Below, one piece after another: positions 1-8,091 of a stretch of 64,000 nt of DNA. The DNA is from an uncultured Odoribacter sp. (GTDB lineage Bacteria > Bacteroidota > Bacteroidia > Bacteroidales > Marinifilaceae): NCBI GenBank assembly GCA_910578105.1, contig CAJTPD010000009.1, positions 89,133 through 153,132 on the forward strand. Direction: 5' to 3'. Each line of letters starts with the position of its first letter. Position 1 is the first letter of the stretch. The notes under the pieces were generated by a model that had not been told where the DNA came from, did no database searches, and worked only from the letters and a program-made list of their open reading frames with translations. The position numbers were made by a program, and so were the translations under genes.

Positions 1-654
1 ACCTTTCAACACTCCCTGATGGTAGCCAACCTCGCAGAAGAGGCCATTTACCGAATCGGAGGTAATCCTCTGCTCATCAGAACCGGAGCTCTTTATCATG
101 ACATCGGCAAAACTTACGCCCCTATCTTTTTTATAGAAAATCAAACCGGCGGTTTCAATCCTCACAGCCAATGTGAGTTTGATGAAAGTGCACAACACAT
201 CATAAATCACGTCACCAAAGGAATAGAGTTAGCCAAAAAATACAACCTGCCGGAAAGTATCACAAACTTTATCCGCACTCATCATGGAAAAAGTAAAGTA
301 AAATATTTTTATAACTCATTCAAAAATAAATATCCGGAACGGGAAATCGACGAATCACTTTTTACTTATAGCGGACCAGACCCCGTATCCCGGGAATGCA
401 CTGTACTCATGATGGCAGATGCTGTCGAAGCAGCTTCCCGGACATTAGTCGAAAAAACAGAAGAAAATATTACCAAACTGGTTAATGACATTATTGACGG
501 ACAACTCAATGACGGCCGCTTTGCCAATGCGGATATTACCTTCAAGGACATTGCAACTACCAAATCGGTATTTATTGAAATGCTAACAAACATATACCAT
601 TCAAGAATTGCATACCCAAAACTGAAAAACGACGCAGAAGACAAACAACATTAA
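1..654 (+). CDS. HD-domain phosphohydrolase, PgpH/7TM-HD type (5' partial)
   Basis: The frame is already open at base 1 and reads TFQHSLMVANLAEEA, the conserved opening of the HD domain of PgpH-like 7TM-HD proteins, so the extracellular and membrane parts lie left of the window. The metal-binding HD pair is in YHDIGK near residue 34 of the visible part, with further conserved histidines in THHGKSK. PgpH family members hydrolyse cyclic di-AMP; that function is family knowledge. The next gene (LacI family) starts 11 bp downstream in the same direction. An ATG at 19 is internal and is not the true start. Confidence 0.85.
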   Translation, partial: TFQHSLMVANLAEEAIYRIGGNPLLIRTGALYHDIGKTYAPIFFIENQTGGFNPHSQCEFDESAQHIINHVTKGIELAKKYNLPESITNFIRTHHGKSKVKYFYNSFKNKYPEREIDESLFTYSGPDPVSRECTVLMMADAVEAASRTLVEKTEENITKLVNDIIDGQLNDGRFANADITFKDIATTKSVFIEMLTNIYHSRIAYPKLKNDAEDKQH

Positions 655-665
655 AATTTTGGATT

Positions 666-1694
666 ATGACACAGAAAGCTATCACAATCAAGGATTTAGC
701 AGAAAAATTAAACATCTCTGTTTCCACAGTGTCACGTGCACTAAAAGATAATCCCGAAATTAGTCAGCAAACGCGGAAAACAGTTCAGACATTAGCAAAA
801 GAACTTGGCTACAAACCCAATCCGATTGCAGTAGCATTGAAAACTCATAAAAGTAACACAATTGGCGTTGTCGTACCCCAAATTGTAAGCACCTTTTTTG
901 CCACAGTGGTAAAAAAAATTGAAGAAATAGCAGACCACTACGGTTATAATGTTCTGGTCGCTTCTTCCAACGAAAGTTTTGAAAAAGAGAAAAAAAACAT
1001 AGATATATTTCTGGCTAACCGGTGTGATGGCATCATCCTGTCAATCTCAAAAGCTACCACCTCTTACGAACACATCCAGCAAATCCTGAATATGGAAATA
1101 CCTTTAGTTCTTTTCGACCGGACAGCAAAAGAACTCGAAGTATCTAAAGTCGTTGCCGACGACGCCGATGCTGCTTTCAAAATTGTCCAGCATCTGATTC
1201 ACGGCGGAGCCAAAAAAATTGCCTTACTGACAGGACCCGAACAATTATCCATAGGAAAAAACCGGATGAAAGGTTACCTGAAAGCCATGACTCTGAATAA
1301 ATTGGAAATCAATACAGATTATATCGTCAGATGTGAAGACTTTTCAGTAAAAGCAGCCAAAGAAGCCACCCGCCGCTTATTAAATATGAAAAACATTCCG
1401 GATGCCATCTTCGGTATCAATGACGATATGGCAATCGGAGCCATTGACGCTATCAAAGAAAAAGGATTAAAAATACCCAACGACATTGCAGTGTTCGGCT
1501 TTTCAAACAGTAAACGTTCCCGGTATATGAGTCCTTCCGTAAGTACAATCAATCAATTCCCGGAAAAAATCGGTGAAACTGCAGCAGAACTTCTTTTCCG
1601 CCAAATACTGGATCCCAAACACTCACAAATCCGGGAAGAAGTTATCAACTGCGAACTAATTGTAAGAGAGTCTTCAGACCGCTCTTACCTATAA
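666..1694 (+). CDS. LacI-family transcriptional regulator
   Basis: The protein has 342 residues, the usual LacI/GalR length. The N-terminus (ITIKDLAEKLNISVSTVSRAL) is the LacI helix-turn-helix, followed by the hinge and a periplasmic-binding-protein-like effector domain from about residue 60 (TIGVVVPQI, FDRTAKE, GINDDMAIGA). It should act as a ligand-responsive DNA-binding dimer in the cytoplasm. The effector cannot be read from the sequence and no sugar operon is adjacent, so the target is unknown. The ATG start lies 11 bp after the PgpH stop, which suggests co-transcription. Confidence 0.93.
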   Translation: MTQKAITIKDLAEKLNISVSTVSRALKDNPEISQQTRKTVQTLAKELGYKPNPIAVALKTHKSNTIGVVVPQIVSTFFATVVKKIEEIADHYGYNVLVASSNESFEKEKKNIDIFLANRCDGIILSISKATTSYEHIQQILNMEIPLVLFDRTAKELEVSKVVADDADAAFKIVQHLIHGGAKKIALLTGPEQLSIGKNRMKGYLKAMTLNKLEINTDYIVRCEDFSVKAAKEATRRLLNMKNIPDAIFGINDDMAIGAIDAIKEKGLKIPNDIAVFGFSNSKRSRYMSPSVSTINQFPEKIGETAAELLFRQILDPKHSQIREEVINCELIVRESSDRSYL

Positions 1695-1869
1695 ATAAAT
1701 ACTCTTATCCGTGCGTTTATGGATGAATTCACAAAAACTGAATCCACCCAAACGCACATTTTTCCTTCTATTTTAATATTTCCCTTTTTATTTTTTTTAA
1801 TTCCCCTCAAATTCTCTTACTCATGCGGTTAAAGATTGTTAAACCCACATACATTACACCGTTCCTGAC

Positions 1870-1877
1870 TATATTTG
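1870..1877 (+). promoter_or_regulatory. Bacteroidales -7 box before the gldA-like operon
   Basis: TATATTTG matches the Bacteroidota -7 consensus TAnnTTTG and sits about 50 bp before the ABC ATPase start. The 230-bp gap 1695-1925 otherwise shows AT-rich sequence and no gene. Confidence 0.5.
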
Positions 1878-1925
1878 TTACACAATAAGATTCTGCGTCA
1901 CAATTAAGTTTCTAAAAACAACAAT

Positions 1926-2849
1926 ATGGATGTAGTGGTAGAAAATCTAACAAAATCTTTTGGTCTGCAAAAAGCCGTTGATTCAGTAAATTTCACCGTA
2001 AAAAAAGGTGAAATTTTAGGTTTTCTGGGGCCGAACGGAGCCGGTAAAACCACCACAATGAAAATTATGTCCTGTTTTTTGTATCCCGACTATGGAAACA
2101 TCTGTTTTGACAAATACTCTATCCACAAACACGCCTATAAAATCAAACAACTGATTGGATACCTGCCGGAACACAATCCACTTTACGAAGAAATGAATGT
2201 TATCGATTTTCTGAATTTTATAGCCAGAATTCACAACATTCCCACTTATAAAATCATTCCCCGCATCATGGATATGATCCGGTTATGCGGCCTGGATAAT
2301 GAAAAACACAAAAACATCCGCGAATTATCCAAAGGCTACCGCCAACGGGTAGGCTTAGCCCAAGCACTTATCCACGACCCGGAAGTCGTGATTCTGGATG
2401 AACCAACTACCGGCTTAGACCCGAATCAAATCATTGAAATCAGGGAATTGATTAAAAATATAGGAAAAGAAAAAACAGTAATCATGAGTTCTCACATCCT
2501 GGCTGAAATAGAAGCAACCTGCGACCGGGTACTTATCATCAACAAAGGAAAAATTGTCGCCAATGGAACTTCCGCTGAACTACGCAAAAAATCAAATACA
2601 GACAAATTACTCAAAATCCATATTATAGGAGCCGAAAATCCCGACATCTACAAAGCATTAGCCACTCTCCCGGGCATAGCAAACATTCTCCCCACTGAAA
2701 ATAATTATTTCAATATACAATGCTGCCGCGAAATAAATATTGAAAAAACAATTTTCGAACTATGCCACCAAAATAACTGGTACATTGGAGAAATGACCCC
2801 TATAGAAACACGCCTGGAAGACATATTCCGTCAGGTAACTCAAAATTAA
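1926..2849 (+). CDS. gldA: ABC transporter ATP-binding protein, GldA-like
   Basis: This is a 307-residue ABC ATPase with Walker A GPNGAGKTT at 35-43, signature LSKGYRQR near 135, Walker B VVILDEPTTGLDP and the H-loop in MSSHILAEIE. A C-terminal extension of about 90 residues is typical of the GldA/CcmA-like subfamily. It would power the membrane protein encoded 7 bp downstream. In Flavobacterium, GldA, GldF and GldG form an ABC complex required for gliding. Gut Bacteroidales do not glide, so the cargo here is unknown. The gene order A-F-G is intact. Confidence 0.88.
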   Translation: MDVVVENLTKSFGLQKAVDSVNFTVKKGEILGFLGPNGAGKTTTMKIMSCFLYPDYGNICFDKYSIHKHAYKIKQLIGYLPEHNPLYEEMNVIDFLNFIARIHNIPTYKIIPRIMDMIRLCGLDNEKHKNIRELSKGYRQRVGLAQALIHDPEVVILDEPTTGLDPNQIIEIRELIKNIGKEKTVIMSSHILAEIEATCDRVLIINKGKIVANGTSAELRKKSNTDKLLKIHIIGAENPDIYKALATLPGIANILPTENNYFNIQCCREINIEKTIFELCHQNNWYIGEMTPIETRLEDIFRQVTQN

Positions 2850-2856
2850 ACAAACT

Positions 2857-3579
2857 ATGGGAACCATAAAAATTCTTATAAAAAAAGAATTAAGTATACA
2901 CTTCAATTCCTGGAGCATATATATCGGATATATTGTATTCTTTTGCATTTGCGGATTTTACACCTGGTTTTCCGGTAACAATCTATTCTATATAGGGCAA
3001 GCAACCATGATGCCGGTATTTATTATTATCAACTGGACCCAGTTTTTCTTTATCCCGGCATTAACTATGCGAGCCATTGCCGAAGAAAAGAGAAACGGAA
3101 CCATTGAACTCATGCTGACAAAACCAATAAAAACATCAGAACTGCTCAGCGGGAAATTCCTCTCCAATTTAATCATAACAATGATAGCCCTCCTCCTGAC
3201 AATACCCTACTACATCACGATTTCCATGTTGGGAGTAGTAGACCACGGTGCCGTATTCCTCGGATATTTAGGCCTCATTTGTATGAATGCCTGTTACATC
3301 AGTATTGGTATATTTTCGTCGGCACTATCCCGGACTGCCATAACTGCCTTCTTCATTAGTTTTGGTATCGGACTCTGTTTCCAACTATTATTCGGAATGC
3401 TATCAGAACAAATAGGAAACGGCTTTATGGCCACTTTCTTTAGTTATCTGTCTATGGAAGAACATTTTGATACTCTTTCCCGGGGTATTTTTGATTCAAG
3501 GGATATGATTTACTTTTGCTCAATAAGTGCAATATTTCTCACGCTCGCAAAATTTTTCATTTGTAAAAGCAGATTTTGA
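2857..3579 (+). CDS. gldF: ABC transporter permease, GldF-like
   Basis: The 240-residue integral membrane protein has about six hydrophobic segments and the ABC-2 permease motif EEKRNGTIELMLTKPIKTSELLSGKF near 70-95, which couples to the ATPase. GldF of gliding bacteria has about the same length. It lies 7 bp after the ATPase gene and 31 bp before the GldG-like gene, in one operon. Confidence 0.86.
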   Translation: MGTIKILIKKELSIHFNSWSIYIGYIVFFCICGFYTWFSGNNLFYIGQATMMPVFIIINWTQFFFIPALTMRAIAEEKRNGTIELMLTKPIKTSELLSGKFLSNLIITMIALLLTIPYYITISMLGVVDHGAVFLGYLGLICMNACYISIGIFSSALSRTAITAFFISFGIGLCFQLLFGMLSEQIGNGFMATFFSYLSMEEHFDTLSRGIFDSRDMIYFCSISAIFLTLAKFFICKSRF

Positions 3580-3610
3580 TAAAATGATACCCCTTACCAA
3601 ATGAAAGTTT

Positions 3611-5098
3611 ATGAAGAAAATTATAAAAAACATTATATATACTCTGAGTGTTGTACTTTTAATCAACACCATTTCCTGCTTCATTTTTTTCCGGTGGGAT
3701 TTTACAGCCAACAAACGTTACTCTCTTGGAAAAGTCAGTAAAAATATCATACAGAAAAACCAGGAGCCTGTCACTGTCGACTTTTATGTAACAGAAGACC
3801 TGCCCCAAAACATGCAAAAATTAGCCAAGGAATTCCATGCCTTACTGAAAGAATACAAATCACTGAGCAACACCTATTTTACCATAAACATTATTCATCC
3901 GGACACACCCGAAAAAGAATTAAAAGCTACCCAAGCAGGCATTGATGTCTTTTTTCAGGAAATCCGGGAAAAAGACCTGGAAAAAGTACAACGTATATTC
4001 ATGGGAGCAGTGTTTCACGTCGGGAAAAAACAGGCGGTTATTCCCAGAATAACCTTTGAAACACCCCTTGAATACCGGATTACAAGCCTTTTCAAACAGG
4101 TATCCGACACTCTGAAACCAACTGTCGGTCTTGTCCGCGGACACAGAGAATCCACACTCACCCACATTCCTCAGTTTATCAATGAACTTTCACACTTGAC
4201 TGAAATACAATTTGTAGACCTGAACCACTCTCCCGACAAATATAATGTTATATGTATTATTGACCCCAAAGACAACTTTTCCGCTTACGAACTGGAACAA
4301 TTAGAAAAATACCTGGCGAAAGGGGGAAGGCTTTTTATTGCCCTGAACCATGCCATCGGGCAATTGGGCGACCGGAACAACGGTTTTATTAACCCGACCG
4401 GCATTGAAGATTTGCTCGAAAAAAAAGGTTTGAAAATAAAATACGATTTCGTTGTCGACAATAATTGCGGAACAATTGCCATCAACCAACAATACGGATA
4501 CATCAACTTTCAAAGCAACATTAGTTTTCCTTATGTACCCATTATTACCAATTTCAGCAAACACACCATCACACAGGGATTAAAATCTCTACTTTTACCT
4601 TTTGCCAGCAGCATAGAACAAATTAAAACCTCCAGCGCCTATATTTTCACACCTTTGGCCAAAACTTCCTCCATATCAGGGATACAACAGGCTCCTGTAT
4701 TTTTCGATTTTCAGAAACAATGGACCCAGAAAGATTTCAATCACCCCCACAATACGGTAGCAGCCCTGCTTACAAACGAAGACAACAATAGTTCAATTGT
4801 AACAATTACAGATGCAGACTTCATCAGCGATGACATCGTTTCCTCCTGCGCTACAGATAATATAAAATTTGCTGTAAATTCTATTGAATGGCTGGCAGAC
4901 AATTCCGGACTGATACAACTAAGAAATAAATTTACCACCTTTTCATTCCTGGAACCGGTAAACAATCACACCAAAGAATTTCTGAAATATCTGAATTTCT
5001 TATTGCCGATTGTGCTGATTATTTCCGGTATCCTGATACATTACAGACAACAACAAAAAAAACGGCTCAATCGTTCCCGCCCCGGGAATCTGGACTAA
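3611..5098 (+). CDS. gldG: GldG-like ABC-associated extracytoplasmic protein
   Basis: The protein has 495 residues, an N-terminal membrane anchor (about 5-28), a large extracytoplasmic domain and a C-terminal transmembrane segment (about 463-482) followed by a basic tail. Motifs such as DFYVTEDLP, IIDPKDNFSAYELEQLEKYLAKGGRLFIALNHA and ITDADFISDD are typical of the GldG/ABC-type uncharacterized transport family. It probably partners GldF in the membrane. The length is somewhat below many GldG proteins. The next gene is convergent. Confidence 0.84.
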   Translation: MKKIIKNIIYTLSVVLLINTISCFIFFRWDFTANKRYSLGKVSKNIIQKNQEPVTVDFYVTEDLPQNMQKLAKEFHALLKEYKSLSNTYFTINIIHPDTPEKELKATQAGIDVFFQEIREKDLEKVQRIFMGAVFHVGKKQAVIPRITFETPLEYRITSLFKQVSDTLKPTVGLVRGHRESTLTHIPQFINELSHLTEIQFVDLNHSPDKYNVICIIDPKDNFSAYELEQLEKYLAKGGRLFIALNHAIGQLGDRNNGFINPTGIEDLLEKKGLKIKYDFVVDNNCGTIAINQQYGYINFQSNISFPYVPIITNFSKHTITQGLKSLLLPFASSIEQIKTSSAYIFTPLAKTSSISGIQQAPVFFDFQKQWTQKDFNHPHNTVAALLTNEDNNSSIVTITDADFISDDIVSSCATDNIKFAVNSIEWLADNSGLIQLRNKFTTFSFLEPVNNHTKEFLKYLNFLLPIVLIISGILIHYRQQQKKRLNRSRPGNLD

Positions 5099-5168
5099 GA
5101 ATACACCCTTTAAATCTAAAAATAGTTACACTCCACCCCTCCATATACAATGACAATCACACAAAAAA

Positions 5169-6047
5169 TCAAAGGACCATTTCTTTTTTTATTTTTTCAA
5201 ACAAAATCTCTGAAACAGGCGTCAAAGGCAATCTTAACTTATTACACCGGATAACACCCGCCGCATATAGTGCTGCTTTTATACCTGCCGGATTGCCTTC
5301 TTCAAAAAGCAATTTACAAAAATCCGACAACCTCAAATGTAACTGCCGGGCATCAGCCCAATGCCCTTTTTTTACATGATTCACCAAAGCCGAACATTCC
5401 TGCGGCATAATATTCGCAAAAACAGAAATAACTCCGTCAAAACCCAGAGCCATCAAAGGCAAAACAATCGCATCGTCCCCGGAAAAAACAAGCATATCCG
5501 GACGTTTTTGTTTAAGTATAGCTGTGGCCTGAGCAAAATCACCAGAAGCTTCTTTCAATGCAAATATATCAGGACATTCAAGCGACAAACGGGCTATCGT
5601 CTCTGCTTTCATATTAACACCGGTCCTGCCAGGCACATTATACAAACACAAAGGCAACGGAGCAATCCCGGCTATCGTCTTGAAATGTTCATATAACCCT
5701 GCCTGGGTCGGCTTGTTATAAAAAGGAGTAATACTCAAAATCCCCTGACAGTCTTTCAACCAGTCTGCCTCTTCTATTTCACGGACAACTTCACTCGTAT
5801 TATTACCGCCAATACCAGCCATAACAGGCAAACGTCCCCGGTTTGCTTCTGCAATAATACGTACAACCCGGGCTTTCTCTTCTCTGGATAAAGTAGCACT
5901 TTCCGCCGTAGTCCCCAAAGCCACCAAAAAATCAACCCCTCCTTCAATCACATGCTCAACCAAACACCGCAAAGATATTTCATCCACTTGCAGCTCCTCG
6001 TCAAAAGGAGTAACCAAAGCTACTCCGGTTCCGTCGAATCGTTTCAT
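5169..6047 (-). CDS. dapA: 4-hydroxy-tetrahydrodipicolinate synthase
   Basis: DapA condenses pyruvate with aspartate semialdehyde, the first committed step to lysine and meso-diaminopimelate in the cytoplasm. The 292-residue protein has the expected length. Visible catalytic residues are the Schiff-base lysine K165 in FALKEASGD, Tyr136 in LYNVPGRTG and the Thr46-Thr47 pair in ALGTTAES. It follows a DUF6913-type gene by 1 bp, so the two are co-transcribed. Confidence 0.95.
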   Translation of the reverse strand: MKRFDGTGVALVTPFDEELQVDEISLRCLVEHVIEGGVDFLVALGTTAESATLSREEKARVVRIIAEANRGRLPVMAGIGGNNTSEVVREIEEADWLKDCQGILSITPFYNKPTQAGLYEHFKTIAGIAPLPLCLYNVPGRTGVNMKAETIARLSLECPDIFALKEASGDFAQATAILKQKRPDMLVFSGDDAIVLPLMALGFDGVISVFANIMPQECSALVNHVKKGHWADARQLHLRLSDFCKLLFEEGNPAGIKAALYAAGVIRCNKLRLPLTPVSEILFEKIKKEMVL

Positions 6048-6048
6048 A

Positions 6049-6570
6049 TTAAAACCTGTTTATTGCAGCCAATAACGCCGTCAGCTTTATTGCCAATTCC
6101 TGCTGATTATTCACCCCGTCAATGATAATTTCCCCAACAGCACCTTCCCTCTTCATGCCAACAATACAATGTGCCTTTGAATTATTCAAAACAAACTGAG
6201 TCATCACATTAGAAACTGCAGTAAAATCTACCAGTAAATCATACTCTTTGGACAACTCTTTATACAAACGTTCATTCTGAATCTTCCCGCCAAACCCCAA
6301 TTCTTCATAACGGAAAACAACCAAATTATCGCTTTCTGTCACTTCAATACCAGCAGGAACAAAACATAATTTTACAAATTTTACACCCGGCATCTTCTTC
6401 TTCAATATCTCAATACCAGCTTGAGGTTCCTCTCCTGCAGTATAAAACACAAGACATGTCTTGATTTCCTTCAACTCTTTATACGATATAGTCCTTCCGA
6501 CCAACTCTGTACGCTTAGCCAAAGAATCTTCTTTGAAACGATAAAGGATATTATTTATAATCTTTTTCAT
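6049..6570 (-). CDS. DUF6913-type protein of unknown function
   Basis: This 173-residue soluble protein has no signal peptide or membrane segment. Sequence such as KTCLVFYTAGEEPQAGIEILKK and YDLLVDFTAVSNVMTQFVLNNSKAHCIVGM resembles the small Bacteroidales-specific DUF6913 family; the family name is from memory and only moderately certain. It is immediately upstream of dapA, which suggests a link to lysine/cell-wall precursor supply or simple co-expression. No catalytic motif was recognised. Confidence 0.6.
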   Translation of the reverse strand: MKKIINNILYRFKEDSLAKRTELVGRTISYKELKEIKTCLVFYTAGEEPQAGIEILKKKMPGVKFVKLCFVPAGIEVTESDNLVVFRYEELGFGGKIQNERLYKELSKEYDLLVDFTAVSNVMTQFVLNNSKAHCIVGMKREGAVGEIIIDGVNNQQELAIKLTALLAAINRF

Positions 6571-6685
6571 GACTGGAATTATTCTCCGGACAAAAATAAT
6601 AATAAAATAATGAAACCCTCCTCTTTGTTATATCTTCTACAAAAAAACACTTAGCTTGAAAAAAAACAACAAAACACTTGCACAA

Positions 6686-6718
6686 AATATTATTTGTACA
6701 TATCTTTGCACCGCTTTA
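6686..6718 (+). promoter_or_regulatory. Promoter of tRNA-Arg
   Basis: The -7 box TATCTTTG (6711-6718) matches TAnnTTTG and a TTG-containing -33 element ends at 6690, a 20-bp spacer as expected for the Bacteroidota primary sigma factor. The tRNA starts 14 bp downstream. Confidence 0.7.
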
Positions 6719-6731
6719 GAGATAAGACAAC

Positions 6732-6804
6732 GGACTCGTAGCTTAATGGATAGAGCACTTGGTTACGGCCCAAGAGGTTGTGGGTTCGACTCCCGCCGAG
6801 TTCA
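6732..6804 (+). tRNA. tRNA-Arg (anticodon ACG)
   Basis: The 73-nt cloverleaf can be folded by eye. Acceptor stem GGACTCG pairs with CGAGTTC (one G-U), the anticodon stem CTTGG/CCAAG encloses loop TTACGGC with anticodon ACG, and the T arm contains GGTTCGACTCC. The discriminator is A and CCA is not encoded. It decodes CGN arginine codons after wobble modification. A broken integrase lies 240 bp downstream, so the tRNA was probably used as an attachment site. Confidence 0.93.
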
Positions 6805-6828
6805 CGAAATCAACAAGCAAAACAAAGC

Positions 6829-6869
6829 AAACTCCTGAAAATAAAGACTTTCAGGAGTTTTTCTTTTTT
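6829..6869 (+). terminator. Rho-independent terminator after tRNA-Arg
   Basis: A perfect 12-bp inverted repeat (AAACTCCTGAAA at 6829-6840, TTTCAGGAGTTT at 6849-6860) with an 8-nt loop is followed by a T-rich run. Confidence 0.85.
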
Positions 6870-6914
6870 CCCGACTTACCGAAAATACAGCAAAACGAAG
6901 CAGTAAAAACAGGT

Positions 6915-6956
6915 GAAATCGGTGGACTTTATTTCTCCCCGATTTCAGTCCACCGA
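6915..6956. repeat. Overlapping inverted repeats downstream of tRNA-Arg
   Basis: TCGGTGGACT (6919-6928) is the reverse complement of AGTCCACCGA (6947-6956), and inside this region GAAATCGG (about 6915-6922) can instead pair with CCGATTTC (about 6939-6946). The two hairpins share bases and cannot form together. The site lies between the tRNA terminator and the broken integrase. It could be an integrase-arm or excision site or a decayed terminator. Confidence 0.4.
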
Positions 6957-7000
6957 ATTGATTATTATTCACTGTTTCTCAATATTTTGCAAAGCGTGTT

Positions 7001-7044
7001 TACGACTAAGATAATTACTTTTAACCCGTTAAAATTTAGTCGTA
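7001..7044. repeat. 9-bp inverted repeat over the integrase start
   Basis: TACGACTAA (7001-7009) and its exact reverse complement TTAGTCGTA (7036-7044) flank the leader and end on the integrase ATG. Such a position fits an operator or recombinase arm site controlling the former integrase. No binding data can be read from sequence. Confidence 0.4.
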
Positions 7045-7563
7045 TGGAACGGAATTATTTTTCTATCCTCTTTTTCATCAAAAGGACAAAGCTGTTAAAG
7101 AACGGTGAAGCCCCTATTTGTTTACGTATCACAGTAAACGGGAAACGCGCAGAAGTACAAATAAAACGAAGCGTGGAAGTAAACAAATGGAACAGTCAAA
7201 AAGAATGTGCCACTGGCAGGGACAATAAAACGTTGGAATTGAACCACTACCTTGAAACAGTGCGTACCAAAATTCTAAGAATCCACCGCCAACTGGAACA
7301 AGACAACAAGCCCATTACGGCTGAAATTCTGAAACACCGTTATTACGGGGAAAGTGAAACCCCAAAAATGTTACTGGAAGTTTTCAAAGAACATAACCAG
7401 AAATGCAGCGAATTAATCGGTAAAGATTATGTCCCGGCAACAGTCATGTACTACGAGCGCACCGCACGTTATCTGTCGGAATTTATAAAACAGAATCACC
7501 GCCTTTCGGATATTCCACTGAAAGACATTGACTATAACTTTATTCAAGAATTTGAGCATTTTA
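7044..7563 (+). pseudogene. Tyrosine recombinase/integrase, N-terminal fragment
   Basis: From ATG 7044 the frame encodes about 173 residues of a Bacteroidales phage/ICE-type integrase: the arm-binding domain (NYFSILFFIKRTKLLKNGEAPICLRI) and the SAM-like core-binding domain up to IQEFEHF. Homology then stops at about 7563 and the catalytic domain (R-H-R-Y) is absent. The frame runs on to 7955 with unrelated residues, so the apparent 398-residue reading frame, which also starts inside the tRNA, is not a real protein. It is the remnant of an element that integrated at tRNA-Arg. Confidence 0.82.
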
Positions 7564-7663
7564 GGTTAGTAATTGTGATTTTGCCGACCACACAGACAGC
7601 CGGCGAAGTGAATATAGGTATTATTTATGAAAACGGCCCTACTTCAGAACGAAAACGTTTGAA
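7564..7663. other. Junction after the truncated integrase
   Basis: This 100-bp stretch joins the broken integrase to the 41-bp repeat array. It shows no gene, tRNA copy or recognisable insertion-sequence end. Confidence 0.3.
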
Positions 7664-7868
7664 ATTGCTGCAAAATTCTTTCCCGCACGACGGTACGGGA
7701 CAAGATTGCAGCATTCTTGCATGTTTCCGGAAAGAAAAAGACAAGATTGCTGCAATCCTTCAAAACACCGGCCGGAAAATAATAAGATTGCTGCAATCTG
7801 TTTATCCGCGCTTTGGAATGAACGAGGATTGCAGCAATCTTATTGCCCGCACTCCGGCGGGAAGATGG
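7664..7868. repeat. Array of five short palindromic repeats at an exact 41-bp period
   Basis: The core ATTGC(T/A)GCA(A/T), mostly extended to GATTGCTGCAATC, begins at 7664, 7705, 7746, 7787 and 7828, exactly 41 bp apart each time. The intervening 31 bp differ, but several hold their own small palindrome (CCCG...CGGG, TTCCGGAA, CCGGCCGG, CCCGC...GCGGG). 41 is not a multiple of three, so the pattern is not a protein repeat. It lies immediately downstream of a SymE-like gene. A CRISPR is unlikely. It could be protein-binding iterons, a structured RNA or an unknown repeat family. Confidence 0.75.
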
Positions 7869-7878
7869 CATTGCCCCT

Positions 7879-8049
7879 TTATACCTTGCTCTTCACACTC
7901 CGTATCAGCAACAAACCATTCATCACCGTCACGCTTACATATTCCCCCTGCATAATCCCCGCCTCCCTCAACCACAACCCTTTCAGCCTTAAAAACGGCA
8001 CTTCGCGTCGCCCCTCCTCCTTCAAAGGCCGGACTTTCAGATAACGCAC
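7879..8049 (-). CDS. SymE-like small protein (candidate type I toxin family)
   Basis: Reading from a GTG at 8049, the 56-residue frame contains VPFLRLKGLWLREAGI followed by GEYVSVTVMNGLLLI. This is the SymE pattern (PxLRLxGxWLxxAGF, then a VxVxxGxLxI strand), related to the AbrB-like fold. SymE of Escherichia coli is an SOS-induced toxin repressed by an antisense RNA. The start is uncertain: no ATG lies in frame and a stop is found 45 bp upstream, so only GTG/TTG starts are available or the N-terminus is lost. It begins 42 bp after the RND permease stop and could be read through from that operon. Another reading frame over the same bases (to 8095) gives low-complexity sequence and was not chosen. 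Confidence 0.55.
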   Translation of the reverse strand: MRYLKVRPLKEEGRREVPFLRLKGLWLREAGIMQGEYVSVTVMNGLLLIRSVKSKV

Positions 8050-8091
8050 TTCCGGCGTTTCCTTCCTGACGCATGGGGACGGGGTTTTGCG

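Noticed and set aside
1926..5098. Evidence for gliding motility
   Set aside because: GldA/F/G-like genes alone are common in non-gliding Bacteroidales and no other gld or spr genes are in the window.
7664..7868. CRISPR array
   Set aside because: The conserved core is only 10-13 bp and degenerate, spacers are 31 bp or less with internal palindromes, and no cas gene is present.
6759..7955. A 398-residue frame spanning tRNA-Arg, the integrase and the repeat array
   Set aside because: It starts inside the tRNA, only the middle part (7044-7563) resembles an integrase, and the end runs through a 41-bp non-coding repeat array.
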